Below, in pieces: positions 1 to 6,166 of a DNA stretch of 13,117 nucleotides. Made by a program: the position numbers and the translations under genes. Every line of letters begins with the position of its first letter. Position 1 is the first letter of the stretch. The notes beneath the pieces are model-generated. The model had not been told where the DNA came from, did not search any database, and saw only the letters and a program-made list of their open reading frames with translations. Where the stretch lies: positions 1 through 13,117 of the forward strand of contig NZ_JAIDEN010000038.1 in the NCBI RefSeq assembly GCF_029054785.1, given 5' to 3'. This stretch comes from Duncaniella sp. Its GTDB lineage: Bacteria; Bacteroidota; Bacteroidia; Bacteroidales; Muribaculaceae.

Positions 1-54
1 GTTGGGGTGGTATGGGGGGGAGTGTTATTCGGTTAGGATGTCCGGATCCGGCGG

Positions 55-690
55 TCAGCTTTTTTCCGGCAGTTCGGCCAGTGCTTTAGGTCCGAGGATG
101 TAGCGGTGGTAGAAAAGGATCAGGACGATGATTCCGCAGGAGATGGCTGCATCGGCAATGTTGAATATCGGCTGGAAAAACAGAAATTCCTGACCTCCTA
201 CGAAGGGCATCCATTCGGGCCAGATGAAGCTGAAGAGCGGAAAGTAGAGCATGTCGACAACCTTGCCGAGAAATACAGGGGCATAGCCTCCGGCTTCCGG
301 AAACATTGTGGCCACCTGAGGGGGCATGGGGTTGTTGAAGATCAGGCCGTAGAACACGCAGTCGAAAATGTTGCCGGCAGCTCCGGCGGTTATGAATGCC
401 AGGCATACGATATAGCCTGTCGGAACCGACCGGAGTGCGCGGATACTGATGATGTACCAGATGAGGAAGCCGACTGCCACTATGCGGAACAGGGTGAGGG
501 CGAGTTTGCTCCCAAGCTCCATTCCGAAGGCCATTCCGTTGTTTTCAATGAAATACAAGTGAAACCAGGAGAAGATTTTCAGATCTTCTCCCAGATAAAA
601 ATGTGTCTTGATCCATATTTTGACTGCCTGATCGATCACTACGACGAGGACCATGATCAGGGTTGCTATGGCGGTACGGCGTTTAAGCAT
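55..690 (-). CDS. lspA: Lipoprotein signal peptidase (signal peptidase II)
   Basis: This is an inner-membrane aspartyl protease that removes the signal peptide from prolipoproteins after Cys lipidation. The 211-residue product shows the family landmarks: D20-Q with a following Lys in TM1, the ENNGMAFG block (49-56), GAAGNIFD (103-110), and two likely catalytic aspartates, D146 in KVVDML and D180 in FNIADAAI. About four hydrophobic helices are visible (roughly 7-27, 64-84, 91-109, 178-195). It is longer than the usual 160-170 residues because of insertions around 115-140 and 152-173. The ATG at 690 was chosen because homology begins there. The reading frame stays open upstream only across the preceding gene in another frame, giving low-complexity Ser/Arg-rich protein. 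It lies 13 nt after the DksA-like gene and is the last gene of the ileS operon in this window. Family assignment is secure; the catalytic residues are inferred from motif alignment by eye. Confidence 0.95.
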   Translation of the reverse strand: MLKRRTAIATLIMVLVVVIDQAVKIWIKTHFYLGEDLKIFSWFHLYFIENNGMAFGMELGSKLALTLFRIVAVGFLIWYIISIRALRSVPTGYIVCLAFITAGAAGNIFDCVFYGLIFNNPMPPQVATMFPEAGGYAPVFLGKVVDMLYFPLFSFIWPEWMPFVGGQEFLFFQPIFNIADAAISCGIIVLILFYHRYILGPKALAELPEKS

Positions 691-703
691 CGAGTGGTGG
701 GGA

Positions 704-1087
704 CTACTTTTTCTTCTGTGAGTTTTTGGCTTCAACGCTGCGAGTGGCGTGAGGCACGGCGCGGAGACGTTCCTTCGGGATGAGTTCGCCGGTTTCGCAG
801 CAGACTCCGTAGGTCTTGTTCTCAATGCGGATGAGAGCGTTCTGGAGGTGCTGGATGAACTTTTTCTGGCGCTGGGCAAGCTGTCCGGCTTCTTCCTTCG
901 AAAGTGTGCTTGCACCCTCTTCAAGAATCTTGAAGGTAGGTGAGGTATCGGCAGTATCGTTTCCGTCCGTGTTGTTGATGAGGCCGCGCAGAGAGTCATA
1001 TTCTTTCTGTGCCTTTTCAAGCTTCTGGAGGATCAGCTCCTTGAATTCAAGGAGCTCCTCATCGGTGTAACGGGTCTTTTCACTCAT
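704..1087 (-). CDS. TraR/DksA-family transcriptional regulator with degenerate zinc finger
   Basis: This 127-residue protein is of the type that binds in the RNA polymerase secondary channel and, in the DksA family, modulates initiation together with ppGpp. Two charged helices (about 8-38 and 64-91) would form the coiled-coil hairpin. The linker between them holds acidic residues D41, D44 and D47, where DksA has its acidic tip. The C-terminal block 93-121 (YGVC..TGELIPKERLRAVPHA) matches the family zinc-finger region. Of the four canonical zinc cysteines only C96 remains; the others align with T99, S117 and A120, and C97 is an extra Cys out of register. Zinc binding is therefore doubtful, as I recall for other Bacteroidales homologues. 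It sits between ileS and lspA, 56 nt after ileS with no clear promoter in the gap, so it is probably cotranscribed. The family is clear; equivalence to E. coli DksA is inference. Confidence 0.92.
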   Translation of the reverse strand: MSEKTRYTDEELLEFKELILQKLEKAQKEYDSLRGLINNTDGNDTADTSPTFKILEEGASTLSKEEAGQLAQRQKKFIQHLQNALIRIENKTYGVCCETGELIPKERLRAVPHATRSVEAKNSQKKK

Positions 1088-1143
1088 TGGACTAAGGGGT
1101 TGGTGAAGTTGGTATTATATAGATTGTCGGTAATAAGACGATT

Positions 1144-4100
1144 TTACTTGTCAAGGGTGATGAGCACATTGGCGGTGACATCGTCCATCGAAAGTTCCTC
1201 GACCCCATCTCCTTCGACCGGTGCGATCTCAAGAGAGGTGGCGAGCACCTGACGCGAGATGTAGTCGGAGAAGTCACGGATTGCGTCATCGGTCTCGGCG
1301 CCGGGGGCGAAGATGAGGCGGATGCGGTCTGTGATGTCGTAATTGCGGGCTTTGCGGATGTTCTGGATGCGGTTGACGATGTCGCGCGCGATGCCTTCGC
1401 GTCTGAGTTCGGGGGTGACGGTCACGTCAAGGGCAATCGTGAGGTTGCCTTCGTTGGCCACGAGCCATCCTGGGATGTCCTCGGAGATGATCTCTACATC
1501 CGACAGTTCGACTTCGGCGGTTGTGCCGTTAAGGTCGAAGGCGAGTCGGCCATCACGTTCGAGCGCTGCGATTGACTTGGCGTCGAGGTTCTTGATGATC
1601 TCGGCTGCGGCCTTCATGTTCTTGCCGAATTTCGGGCCGAGTTTCTTGAAGTCGGGTTTGACGCTCTTGACGAGAATGCCTTCGTCATTGCCGACGATCT
1701 TGAGATCCTTGACATTGATTTCGCTCTTGACGAGATCCATGATGGCTTCTACTGCCGCACGGCGCTTTTCGTCGGCCACAGGCACCATGATCGAGTGGAG
1801 GGGCTGACGCACTTTGAGGTTGACCTTGCGGCGCAGTGCGAGGGCCATCGAGGTGATGTCCTGGGCAAGTTTCTGGCGTTCTTCGAGATCCGGGTCGATA
1901 AGAGCGCTGTCGGCCACGGGATAGCGGTCGAGGTGGATCGAGTTTTCAGAGCCGGTGAGGTCGCGGTAGAGACGGTCGGCAAAGAAGGGTGCGAAGGGAG
2001 CCATGAGGAGGGTGACGGTGTGCAGACAGGTGTAGAGTGTCTGATATGCCGCGAGCTTGTCCTCGGTCATGTCGCCGCCCCAGAAACGCTTGCGGTTGAG
2101 GCGCACATACCAGTTGGAGAGGTTGTCGCCGACGAATTCGCCGATCGCACGTGCGGCGCGTGTCGGTTCGTAGTCGTCGAGTGCTTCTGTGACTTCCTTG
2201 ATCAGGCTGTTGAGCAGCGAGAGGATCCAGCGGTCGATTTCGGGACGCTTTTCAACCGGCACCTGGGGTGCGGCGGGATCGAAGTTGTCCACGTTGGCGT
2301 AGAGCGCGAAGAAGCTGTATGTGTTGTAGAGGGTCGAGAAGAGCTTGCGGGAAGTCTCCAGAACGCCTTTCTCGTCATATTTCAGGTTGTCCCAGGGAGA
2401 TGAGTTGGAGATCATGTACCAGCGGACGGGATCTGCGCCGTACTGGCCGATCTGTCCGAAGGGGTCAACTGCGTTGCCGAGGCGCTTCGACATTTTGTTG
2501 CCGTATTTGTCAAGCACGAGGCCGTTGGAGATCACGGTCTTGTAGGAAATCGAATCGAAGACCATGCCGGCGATCGCATGGAGGGTGAAGAACCATCCGC
2601 GTGTCTGGTCCACGCCTTCGGCAATGAAGTCGGCGGGATAGACTTCGCGGTTGTCAAAGGCCTCCTTGTTTTCGAAGGGGTAGTGGATCTGGGCATAAGG
2701 CATAGAGCCGGAGTCGAACCAGACGTCGATGAGGTCTTTTTCGCGGTGCATGGCTTTGCCGGAGGGTGAGAGCAGGACGATGTCGTCCACATAGGGGCGG
2801 TGGAGGTCGATTTTCTCATAATTGGCCTTTTCATAGTCGCCGGGGACAAAGCCAGCTTTCTTGTAGGGGTTTTCAGCCATGAGTCCGGCCTCTACGGCAC
2901 GTTCGATCTCGTTGTAGAGCTGCTCGACAGAGCTGATGCAAAGCTCTTCGGCACCGTCTTCAGTGCGCCAGATCGGCAGCGGAGTGCCCCAATAGCGGCT
3001 GCGGGAGAGGTTCCAGTCCTGAAGGTTTTCAAGCCATTTGCCGAAACGTCCGCTTCCGGTTGAGGCCGGTTTCCACTTGATGCCGTCGTTGAGCTGCATC
3101 AGGCGTTCGCGCACGGCGGTTGTCTTGATGAACCAAGAGTCAAGCGGGTAGTAGAGCACCGGCTTGTCGGTTCGCCAGCAGTGGGGGTAGTTGTGGGTAT
3201 GCTTTTCGATCTTGAAGACCTTGTCGGTGGCTTTCAGCTCCATGCAGATCTTCACGTCGAGGGTTTCGGTCTCTTCTGTTGCGGCGGAGTCGTAGGCGTT
3301 TTTGACATACTGGCCCTGCCAGGGGGTGTAGGCCTCAACGTCAACCATTTCCTCCACGAACTTCGGATCGAGGTCGGAGAGGAGGTAGAAGCGGCCGGTC
3401 AGATCGACCATCGGGCGGATGTTGCCGTCACGGTCGATGAGGTGGAGCGGGGGAATGCCGTTTTGCTTCGACACACGAAGGTCATCTGCGCCGAAGGTGC
3501 CTGCGATGTGCACGATGCCTGTACCGTCTTCGGTCGTCACATAGTCGCCGGGGATGACGCGGAATGCGCCTTCGCCGGGATTGACCCACGGGAGGAGCTG
3601 CTCATAGTTGATGCCGACGAGGTCAAGGCCTTTGACCTGAGCCACAACCTCGAAGGGGACGAGCTTGTCACCTTTCGAGTAGCTGTCAAGCGTGAGGTCC
3701 TTGGCTTTGGCGTTGAACAGTGAACCCATGAGGGCGTCTGCGGCAACGACTGTGACGGGCTTGCCTGAATAGGGGTTGTATGTGCGGACAATGTTGTAGA
3801 CGATTTCCGGTCCGACGGCGAGAGCCGTGTTCGAAGGGAGAGTCCAGGGAGTGGTGGTCCAGGCCAGGAAGTAGGGAGTTCCCCACTTGAAGAGGATGTC
3901 GCGGTAGGGCGCGAGAGCCGGGGCGTTGTCGTCGACCACACGGAACTGGGCGATACAGGTGGTGTCCTTCACGTCACGGTAGCATCCGGGCTGGTTAAGC
4001 TCATGAGAGCTGAGGCCGGTGCCTGCGGCGGGAGAGTAGGGCTGGATCGTGTAGCCTTTGTAGAGATAGCCTTTTTTATAGAGTTCGCCGAGCAGCCACC

Positions 4101-4584
4101 AGACAGATTCGATGTATCGGTTGTCATAGGTGATATAGGCGTTCGGCATGTCGACCCAATAGCCCATGCGGCGGGTGAGATCTTCCCACTCGTTGGTGTA
4201 TTTCATCACCTCGCGGCGGCAGGCGGCGTTATATTCGTCGACAGATATTTTCTTTCCGATGTCTTCTTTGGTGATTCCGAGATTTTTTTCAACTCCCAGC
4301 TCGACAGGCAGGCCGTGGGTGTCCCAGCCGGCTTTGCGCTTGACCTGGAAGCCCTGCATTGTCTTGTAGCGGCAGAAAATGTCTTTGATGGTACGGGCAA
4401 GAACATGGTGGATACCGGGTTTGCCGTTAGCGGATGGAGGACCTTCAAAAAATACGAATGAGGGACATCCTTCGCGCTCCGACATTGTGCGGGCGAACAC
4501 ATCTTCGGCGCTCCATTTCTCAAGCACCGAGTCATTGATTTCCGGCAGGTTCAAGCCGCTGTATTCAGGGAATCTTTTTGCCAT
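1144..4584 (-). CDS. ileS: Isoleucine--tRNA ligase, type 2 (eukaryote-like IleRS2)
   Basis: This cytoplasmic class I aminoacyl-tRNA synthetase charges tRNA-Ile and edits misactivated valine. The 1146-residue length exceeds the roughly 930 of typical bacterial IleRS1 and fits the type 2 form. The order is: N-terminal catalytic half with FEGPPSANGKPGIHH (46-60), CP1 editing domain with WTTTPWTLPSN (242-252) and TGIVHIAG..GADD (355-368), second catalytic half with DVWFDSGS and the KMSKR loop (697-701), then the anticodon-binding helical domain and a long C-terminal extension. The nucleotide-binding signature, normally HxGH, reads G57-I-H-H60, so the first and third positions are swapped. The ATG at 4584 starts directly at the conserved MAKRFPEY..LNLPE region. 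It is the first gene of the operon with the DksA-like gene and lspA, and a -7 promoter element lies about 90 nt upstream. No T-box leader was recognised. Identity is certain; the type 2 assignment rests on length and motif style. Confidence 0.98.
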   Translation of the reverse strand: MAKRFPEYSGLNLPEINDSVLEKWSAEDVFARTMSEREGCPSFVFFEGPPSANGKPGIHHVLARTIKDIFCRYKTMQGFQVKRKAGWDTHGLPVELGVEKNLGITKEDIGKKISVDEYNAACRREVMKYTNEWEDLTRRMGYWVDMPNAYITYDNRYIESVWWLLGELYKKGYLYKGYTIQPYSPAAGTGLSSHELNQPGCYRDVKDTTCIAQFRVVDDNAPALAPYRDILFKWGTPYFLAWTTTPWTLPSNTALAVGPEIVYNIVRTYNPYSGKPVTVVAADALMGSLFNAKAKDLTLDSYSKGDKLVPFEVVAQVKGLDLVGINYEQLLPWVNPGEGAFRVIPGDYVTTEDGTGIVHIAGTFGADDLRVSKQNGIPPLHLIDRDGNIRPMVDLTGRFYLLSDLDPKFVEEMVDVEAYTPWQGQYVKNAYDSAATEETETLDVKICMELKATDKVFKIEKHTHNYPHCWRTDKPVLYYPLDSWFIKTTAVRERLMQLNDGIKWKPASTGSGRFGKWLENLQDWNLSRSRYWGTPLPIWRTEDGAEELCISSVEQLYNEIERAVEAGLMAENPYKKAGFVPGDYEKANYEKIDLHRPYVDDIVLLSPSGKAMHREKDLIDVWFDSGSMPYAQIHYPFENKEAFDNREVYPADFIAEGVDQTRGWFFTLHAIAGMVFDSISYKTVISNGLVLDKYGNKMSKRLGNAVDPFGQIGQYGADPVRWYMISNSSPWDNLKYDEKGVLETSRKLFSTLYNTYSFFALYANVDNFDPAAPQVPVEKRPEIDRWILSLLNSLIKEVTEALDDYEPTRAARAIGEFVGDNLSNWYVRLNRKRFWGGDMTEDKLAAYQTLYTCLHTVTLLMAPFAPFFADRLYRDLTGSENSIHLDRYPVADSALIDPDLEERQKLAQDITSMALALRRKVNLKVRQPLHSIMVPVADEKRRAAVEAIMDLVKSEINVKDLKIVGNDEGILVKSVKPDFKKLGPKFGKNMKAAAEIIKNLDAKSIAALERDGRLAFDLNGTTAEVELSDVEIISEDIPGWLVANEGNLTIALDVTVTPELRREGIARDIVNRIQNIRKARNYDITDRIRLIFAPGAETDDAIRDFSDYISRQVLATSLEIAPVEGDGVEELSMDDVTANVLITLDK

Positions 4585-4675
4585 TGGTCTATGTTTTTTC
4601 TAAAAAGGCTATCTTTTTGGATTATGTTTAACGCTACTTTGTATATATTTTAAGGTGTTATCCGAAAAATTTTTG

Positions 4676-4708
4676 CAAAAGTACAAATTATTTCCCGAAT
4701 AACCTAAA
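4676..4708 (-). promoter_or_regulatory. Bacteroidota-type promoter candidate for ileS
   Basis: Read on the minus strand, TACTTTTG (4683 to 4676) matches the Bacteroidota -7 consensus TAnnTTTG exactly. A TTTA (4708-4705), three of four matches to the -33 TTTG, lies 21 nt upstream. Transcription would start near 4669, giving a leader of roughly 85 nt before the ileS ATG. The leader is A/T-rich and no convincing stem-loop or T-box was seen. The candidate lies just past the end of the nitroreductase gene on the same strand, so the ileS operon would have its own promoter. Confidence 0.6.
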
Positions 4709-4716
4709 ATGGCATT

Positions 4717-5331
4717 TTACCATTTGTTGTAGTGGATATTATCTGCTTTATACTTGTCTTTCGGAGTCTGTTCGCCATTGGGATATCCGAGCATTACCAG
4801 GCTCAGGGGGACAATTTCCTCAGGCAGGTCAAAAAGCTCTCTGACAAGGGCTACCCGTTCGCTGATAGGGTAGCAGCCACACCAGACAGCGCCGAGGCCT
4901 ACGGCATTTGCGGCAAGAAGAATGTTTTCGGTAGCCGCCGAGCAGTCCTGCACCCAATAATCCCTGCCTTCGCCTTCAAGCGGATCGGAGAGATCGCCGC
5001 AGACAATGATTGCGGCCTGGGCTTTGGCGGCAGGTTTCCAGTTGCCGTGTGCGAGAGAGTCAAGACTGGCACGCTCGTTGACAACTAAGAATTTCCACGG
5101 CTGGCGGTTGCGCGCTGTGGGGGCGGCCATGCCGGCACGGAGGAGTGTGTCAATTGTCGCTTCGGAAACCGGAGCGTCGGTATAGTCTCGCACACTGGTG
5201 CGGGTCATGATGTTCTTGATGGCGGCATCAGCTGATGATGTCTGGCATGCGGAAGATCCGCAATCATTTGAATTGCCACAGGCTGAAAGTATAATGGCGG
5301 CCAGGGCAGCAAAAATCGGAAGTTTTTTCAT
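4717..5331 (-). CDS. Lipoprotein nitroreductase-family protein (FMN-dependent)
   Basis: This 204-residue protein belongs to the nitroreductase superfamily: homodimeric FMN flavoproteins that use NAD(P)H to reduce nitro compounds, quinones or flavins. The superfamily blocks are present: RTSVRDY (44-50), AGMAAPTARNRQPWKF (66-81) for FMN phosphate and ring contacts, a central QDCSAATENILLAANAVGLGAVW (128-150), and a terminal LGYPNGEQ..K segment. The first 18 residues form a lipoprotein signal peptide (KK, hydrophobic stretch, lipobox L15-S-A-C18), so the mature enzyme should be anchored to a membrane on the periplasmic or outer face. That is unusual for a superfamily that is mostly cytoplasmic. 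A Ser/Cys-rich linker (19-34) precedes the fold. It starts 28 nt after the upstream Tat-signal protein and no -7 element was seen in that gap, so the two are probably cotranscribed. Substrate is unknown. In the periplasm the electron donor is also unclear, since NAD(P)H is not expected there. Confidence 0.9.
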   Translation of the reverse strand: MKKLPIFAALAAIILSACGNSNDCGSSACQTSSADAAIKNIMTRTSVRDYTDAPVSEATIDTLLRAGMAAPTARNRQPWKFLVVNERASLDSLAHGNWKPAAKAQAAIIVCGDLSDPLEGEGRDYWVQDCSAATENILLAANAVGLGAVWCGCYPISERVALVRELFDLPEEIVPLSLVMLGYPNGEQTPKDKYKADNIHYNKW

Positions 5332-5359
5332 GTGTGGAAAAACGTGAGAAGTGAATGTT

Positions 5360-5794
5360 TCAGGCGTTTTGCTTCGGAATGTCGATCCGGACTATCACCG
5401 GACGAGTGCCGTCGGGGCAGGAGATGACCATGGTCTCCTCTTTCAGTGATCGGATGCAGCCCGGTTGGCTTATAGCAGCGCAGATGGTGGCCCATAACCG
5501 CGGGCAGAATCCGGCCGGACAGCAGTCACCTGCACTGAAGCGGAACTCATCGCCGCTACTGAACAATTGACATGGACCTGTGTCCGGATCATCAAGGAAG
5601 ATGGCCTGGAGGTCCTGATGACATTCCCGTCGGATTATCGAGACCCGACAGCCGGGCGAGGGCATCGGAGTCGACAGCGATCCGGAGTCAGCAGAGGCCG
5701 GCGCGGTGGTTACAGACGCTATTGCCGGTACAGCTCCCAAACCGAGCGCACCGGCAGCAAGTGATGCTATTTTACAGAAATGACGGCGATCCAT
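5360..5794 (-). CDS. Tat-signal, cysteine-rich TIGR04076-like protein of unknown function
   Basis: This 144-residue protein begins with a twin-arginine type signal: R3-R4-H-F-C-K, then a hydrophobic stretch (9-23) and a plausible AIA cleavage site near 24-26. After a Ser/Pro-rich linker, residues 49-140 resemble the family I know as TIGR04076: CRVSII (49-54), a TGPC turn (72-75), GDEFRF (81-86), a CPAGFCPRLWATI block (92-104) and a C-terminal ISCPDGTRPVIVRI (124-137). The mature part holds nine cysteines (49, 58, 75, 91, 92, 97, 105, 113, 126), suggesting metal binding or disulfides. Export by Tat would fit a protein folded around a cofactor before export, but no cofactor motif is recognised. 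It precedes the lipoprotein nitroreductase by 28 nt on the same strand. The ATG at 5794 is right behind a TACCTTTG promoter element. The family call is from memory of its pattern and is moderately sure; function is unknown. Confidence 0.72.
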   Translation of the reverse strand: MDRRHFCKIASLAAGALGLGAVPAIASVTTAPASADSGSLSTPMPSPGCRVSIIRRECHQDLQAIFLDDPDTGPCQLFSSGDEFRFSAGDCCPAGFCPRLWATICAAISQPGCIRSLKEETMVISCPDGTRPVIVRIDIPKQNA

Positions 5795-5802
5795 TCTATC
5801 TG

Positions 5803-5810
5803 CAAAGGTA
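5803..5810 (-). promoter_or_regulatory. -7 promoter element upstream of the Tat-signal gene
   Basis: Minus-strand TACCTTTG (5810 to 5803) fits the Bacteroidota -7 consensus TAnnTTTG. No good -33 TTTG is present at the usual 19-21 nt spacing; a TTTA lies 24 nt upstream. The element ends only 8 nt before the ATG at 5794, so the transcript would start within a few bases of the start codon and be nearly leaderless. This promoter would serve the Tat-signal protein and the nitroreductase behind it. Confidence 0.45.
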
Positions 5811-5883
5811 AATCATTTCCGTGAGAGTAGTGAATAAACAATTGTGAAAATAAAAGAAAAGACGCAATAAAAGCCTTTGAATA

Positions 5884-5915
5884 TTTCATGAATTCGGAAA
5901 AAACACTTACTTTTG
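5884..5915 (+). promoter_or_regulatory. Promoter of the tRNA-Gly gene
   Basis: TACTTTTG at 5908-5915 matches the Bacteroidota -7 consensus TAnnTTTG exactly. It is followed by CATCC, as is common at strong promoters of this phylum. TTTC at 5884-5887 lies 20 nt upstream as a three-of-four match to the -33 TTTG. Transcription would start near 5921, about 20 nt before the mature tRNA 5' end at 5941. Confidence 0.65.
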
Positions 5916-5940
5916 CATCCGTAAAAACGCGATATGCAAT

Positions 5941-6013
5941 GCGGCAGTAGCTCAGTTGGTAGAGCATCAGCTTCCCAAGCTGAGGGTCGCGAGTTCGAGC
6001 CTCGTTTGCCGCT
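5941..6013 (+). tRNA. tRNA-Gly, anticodon CCC
   Basis: The 73-nt sequence folds into a complete cloverleaf. The acceptor stem GCGGCAG pairs with TTGCCGC (one G-T pair at 7-66). The D arm is GCTC-AGTTGGTA-GAGC. The anticodon arm is TCAGC-TTCCCAA-GCTGA with anticodon CCC at 5974-5976. The variable loop is 5 nt and the T arm is GCGAG-TTCGAGC-CTCGT. The discriminator base is T73, normal for bacterial tRNA-Gly. CCA is not encoded: after T73 the DNA reads CCGG. Anticodon CCC reads GGG glycine codons. The gene stands alone between a promoter and a terminator-like hairpin, at the junction between housekeeping genes and the glycan cluster. Confidence 0.97.
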
Positions 6014-6023
6014 CCGGCCTCAT

Positions 6024-6070
6024 AGACAGGCAGTTGGCTCAATGGTCAGACTGCCTGTCTGTGACTTTTT
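6024..6070 (+). terminator. Stem-loop terminator after tRNA-Gly
   Basis: AGACAGGCAGT (6024-6034) pairs perfectly with ACTGCCTGTCT (6050-6060), an 11-bp stem with a 15-nt loop. It is followed by GTGAC and then TTTTT (6066-6070). The T-run is short and begins 5 nt after the stem, so termination may be incomplete. The position directly behind the tRNA supports a terminator or tRNA 3'-processing role. Confidence 0.55.
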
Positions 6071-6094
6071 ATGATAGTAGCGTTCTCCGCTTTT

Positions 6095-6123
6095 TTTGAT
6101 CATCCGGAGGACGGATATTTTAG
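6095..6123 (+). promoter_or_regulatory. Weak promoter candidate for the glycan gene cluster
   Basis: TATTTTAG (6116-6123) is one mismatch from the Bacteroidota -7 element TAnnTTTG, and a TTTG (6095-6098) lies 17 nt upstream, shorter than the usual 19-21. A small hairpin, ATCCG-GAGGA-CGGAT (6102-6116), overlaps the spacer. This is the best candidate between the tRNA terminator and the first glycosyltransferase start at 6167. Read-through from the tRNA promoter is an alternative. Confidence 0.25.
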
Positions 6124-6166
6124 AAACGGTTTAACTCTGACCTCTTAGACACAAGCGAGACCGAAC

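Noticed and set aside
1..54. G-rich stretch and the 10-bp palindrome CCGGATCCGG (42-51) downstream of lspA
   Set aside because: There are only two long G-runs, no T-tract after the palindrome on either strand, and no start codon on the minus strand. No terminator, quadruplex or further gene can be supported from these 54 bases.
106..783. Open plus-strand frame of 225 codons opposite lspA and the DksA-like gene
   Set aside because: It is antisense to two well-supported genes, with His/Asp/Glu-rich sequence and no recognisable domain. Similar antisense frames occur opposite ileS (1795-2403, 3181-3723) and the HAD-HD gene (11694-12293) and were rejected for the same reason.
691..1020. In-frame upstream extension of lspA to an ATG at 1020 (protein of 321 residues)
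   Set aside because: The extra 110 residues are a Ser/Arg/Pro-rich out-of-frame shadow of the DksA-like gene, and LspA homology begins exactly at the ATG at 690.
1088..1143. Separate promoter for the DksA-like gene
   Set aside because: No TAnnTTTG element is present in the 56-nt gap after ileS, so cotranscription is the simpler reading.
4585..4675. Possible T-box or other leader riboswitch ahead of ileS
   Set aside because: The leader is short and A/T-rich, with no T-box sequence, no specifier loop and no terminator hairpin recognisable.
5767..6042. Minus-strand frame of 91 codons across the tRNA-Gly gene
   Set aside because: It runs antisense through the tRNA and its promoter and overlaps the start of the Tat-signal gene. 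The peptide fragment NEARTRDPQLGKL is the well-known artefact of translating a tRNA gene.
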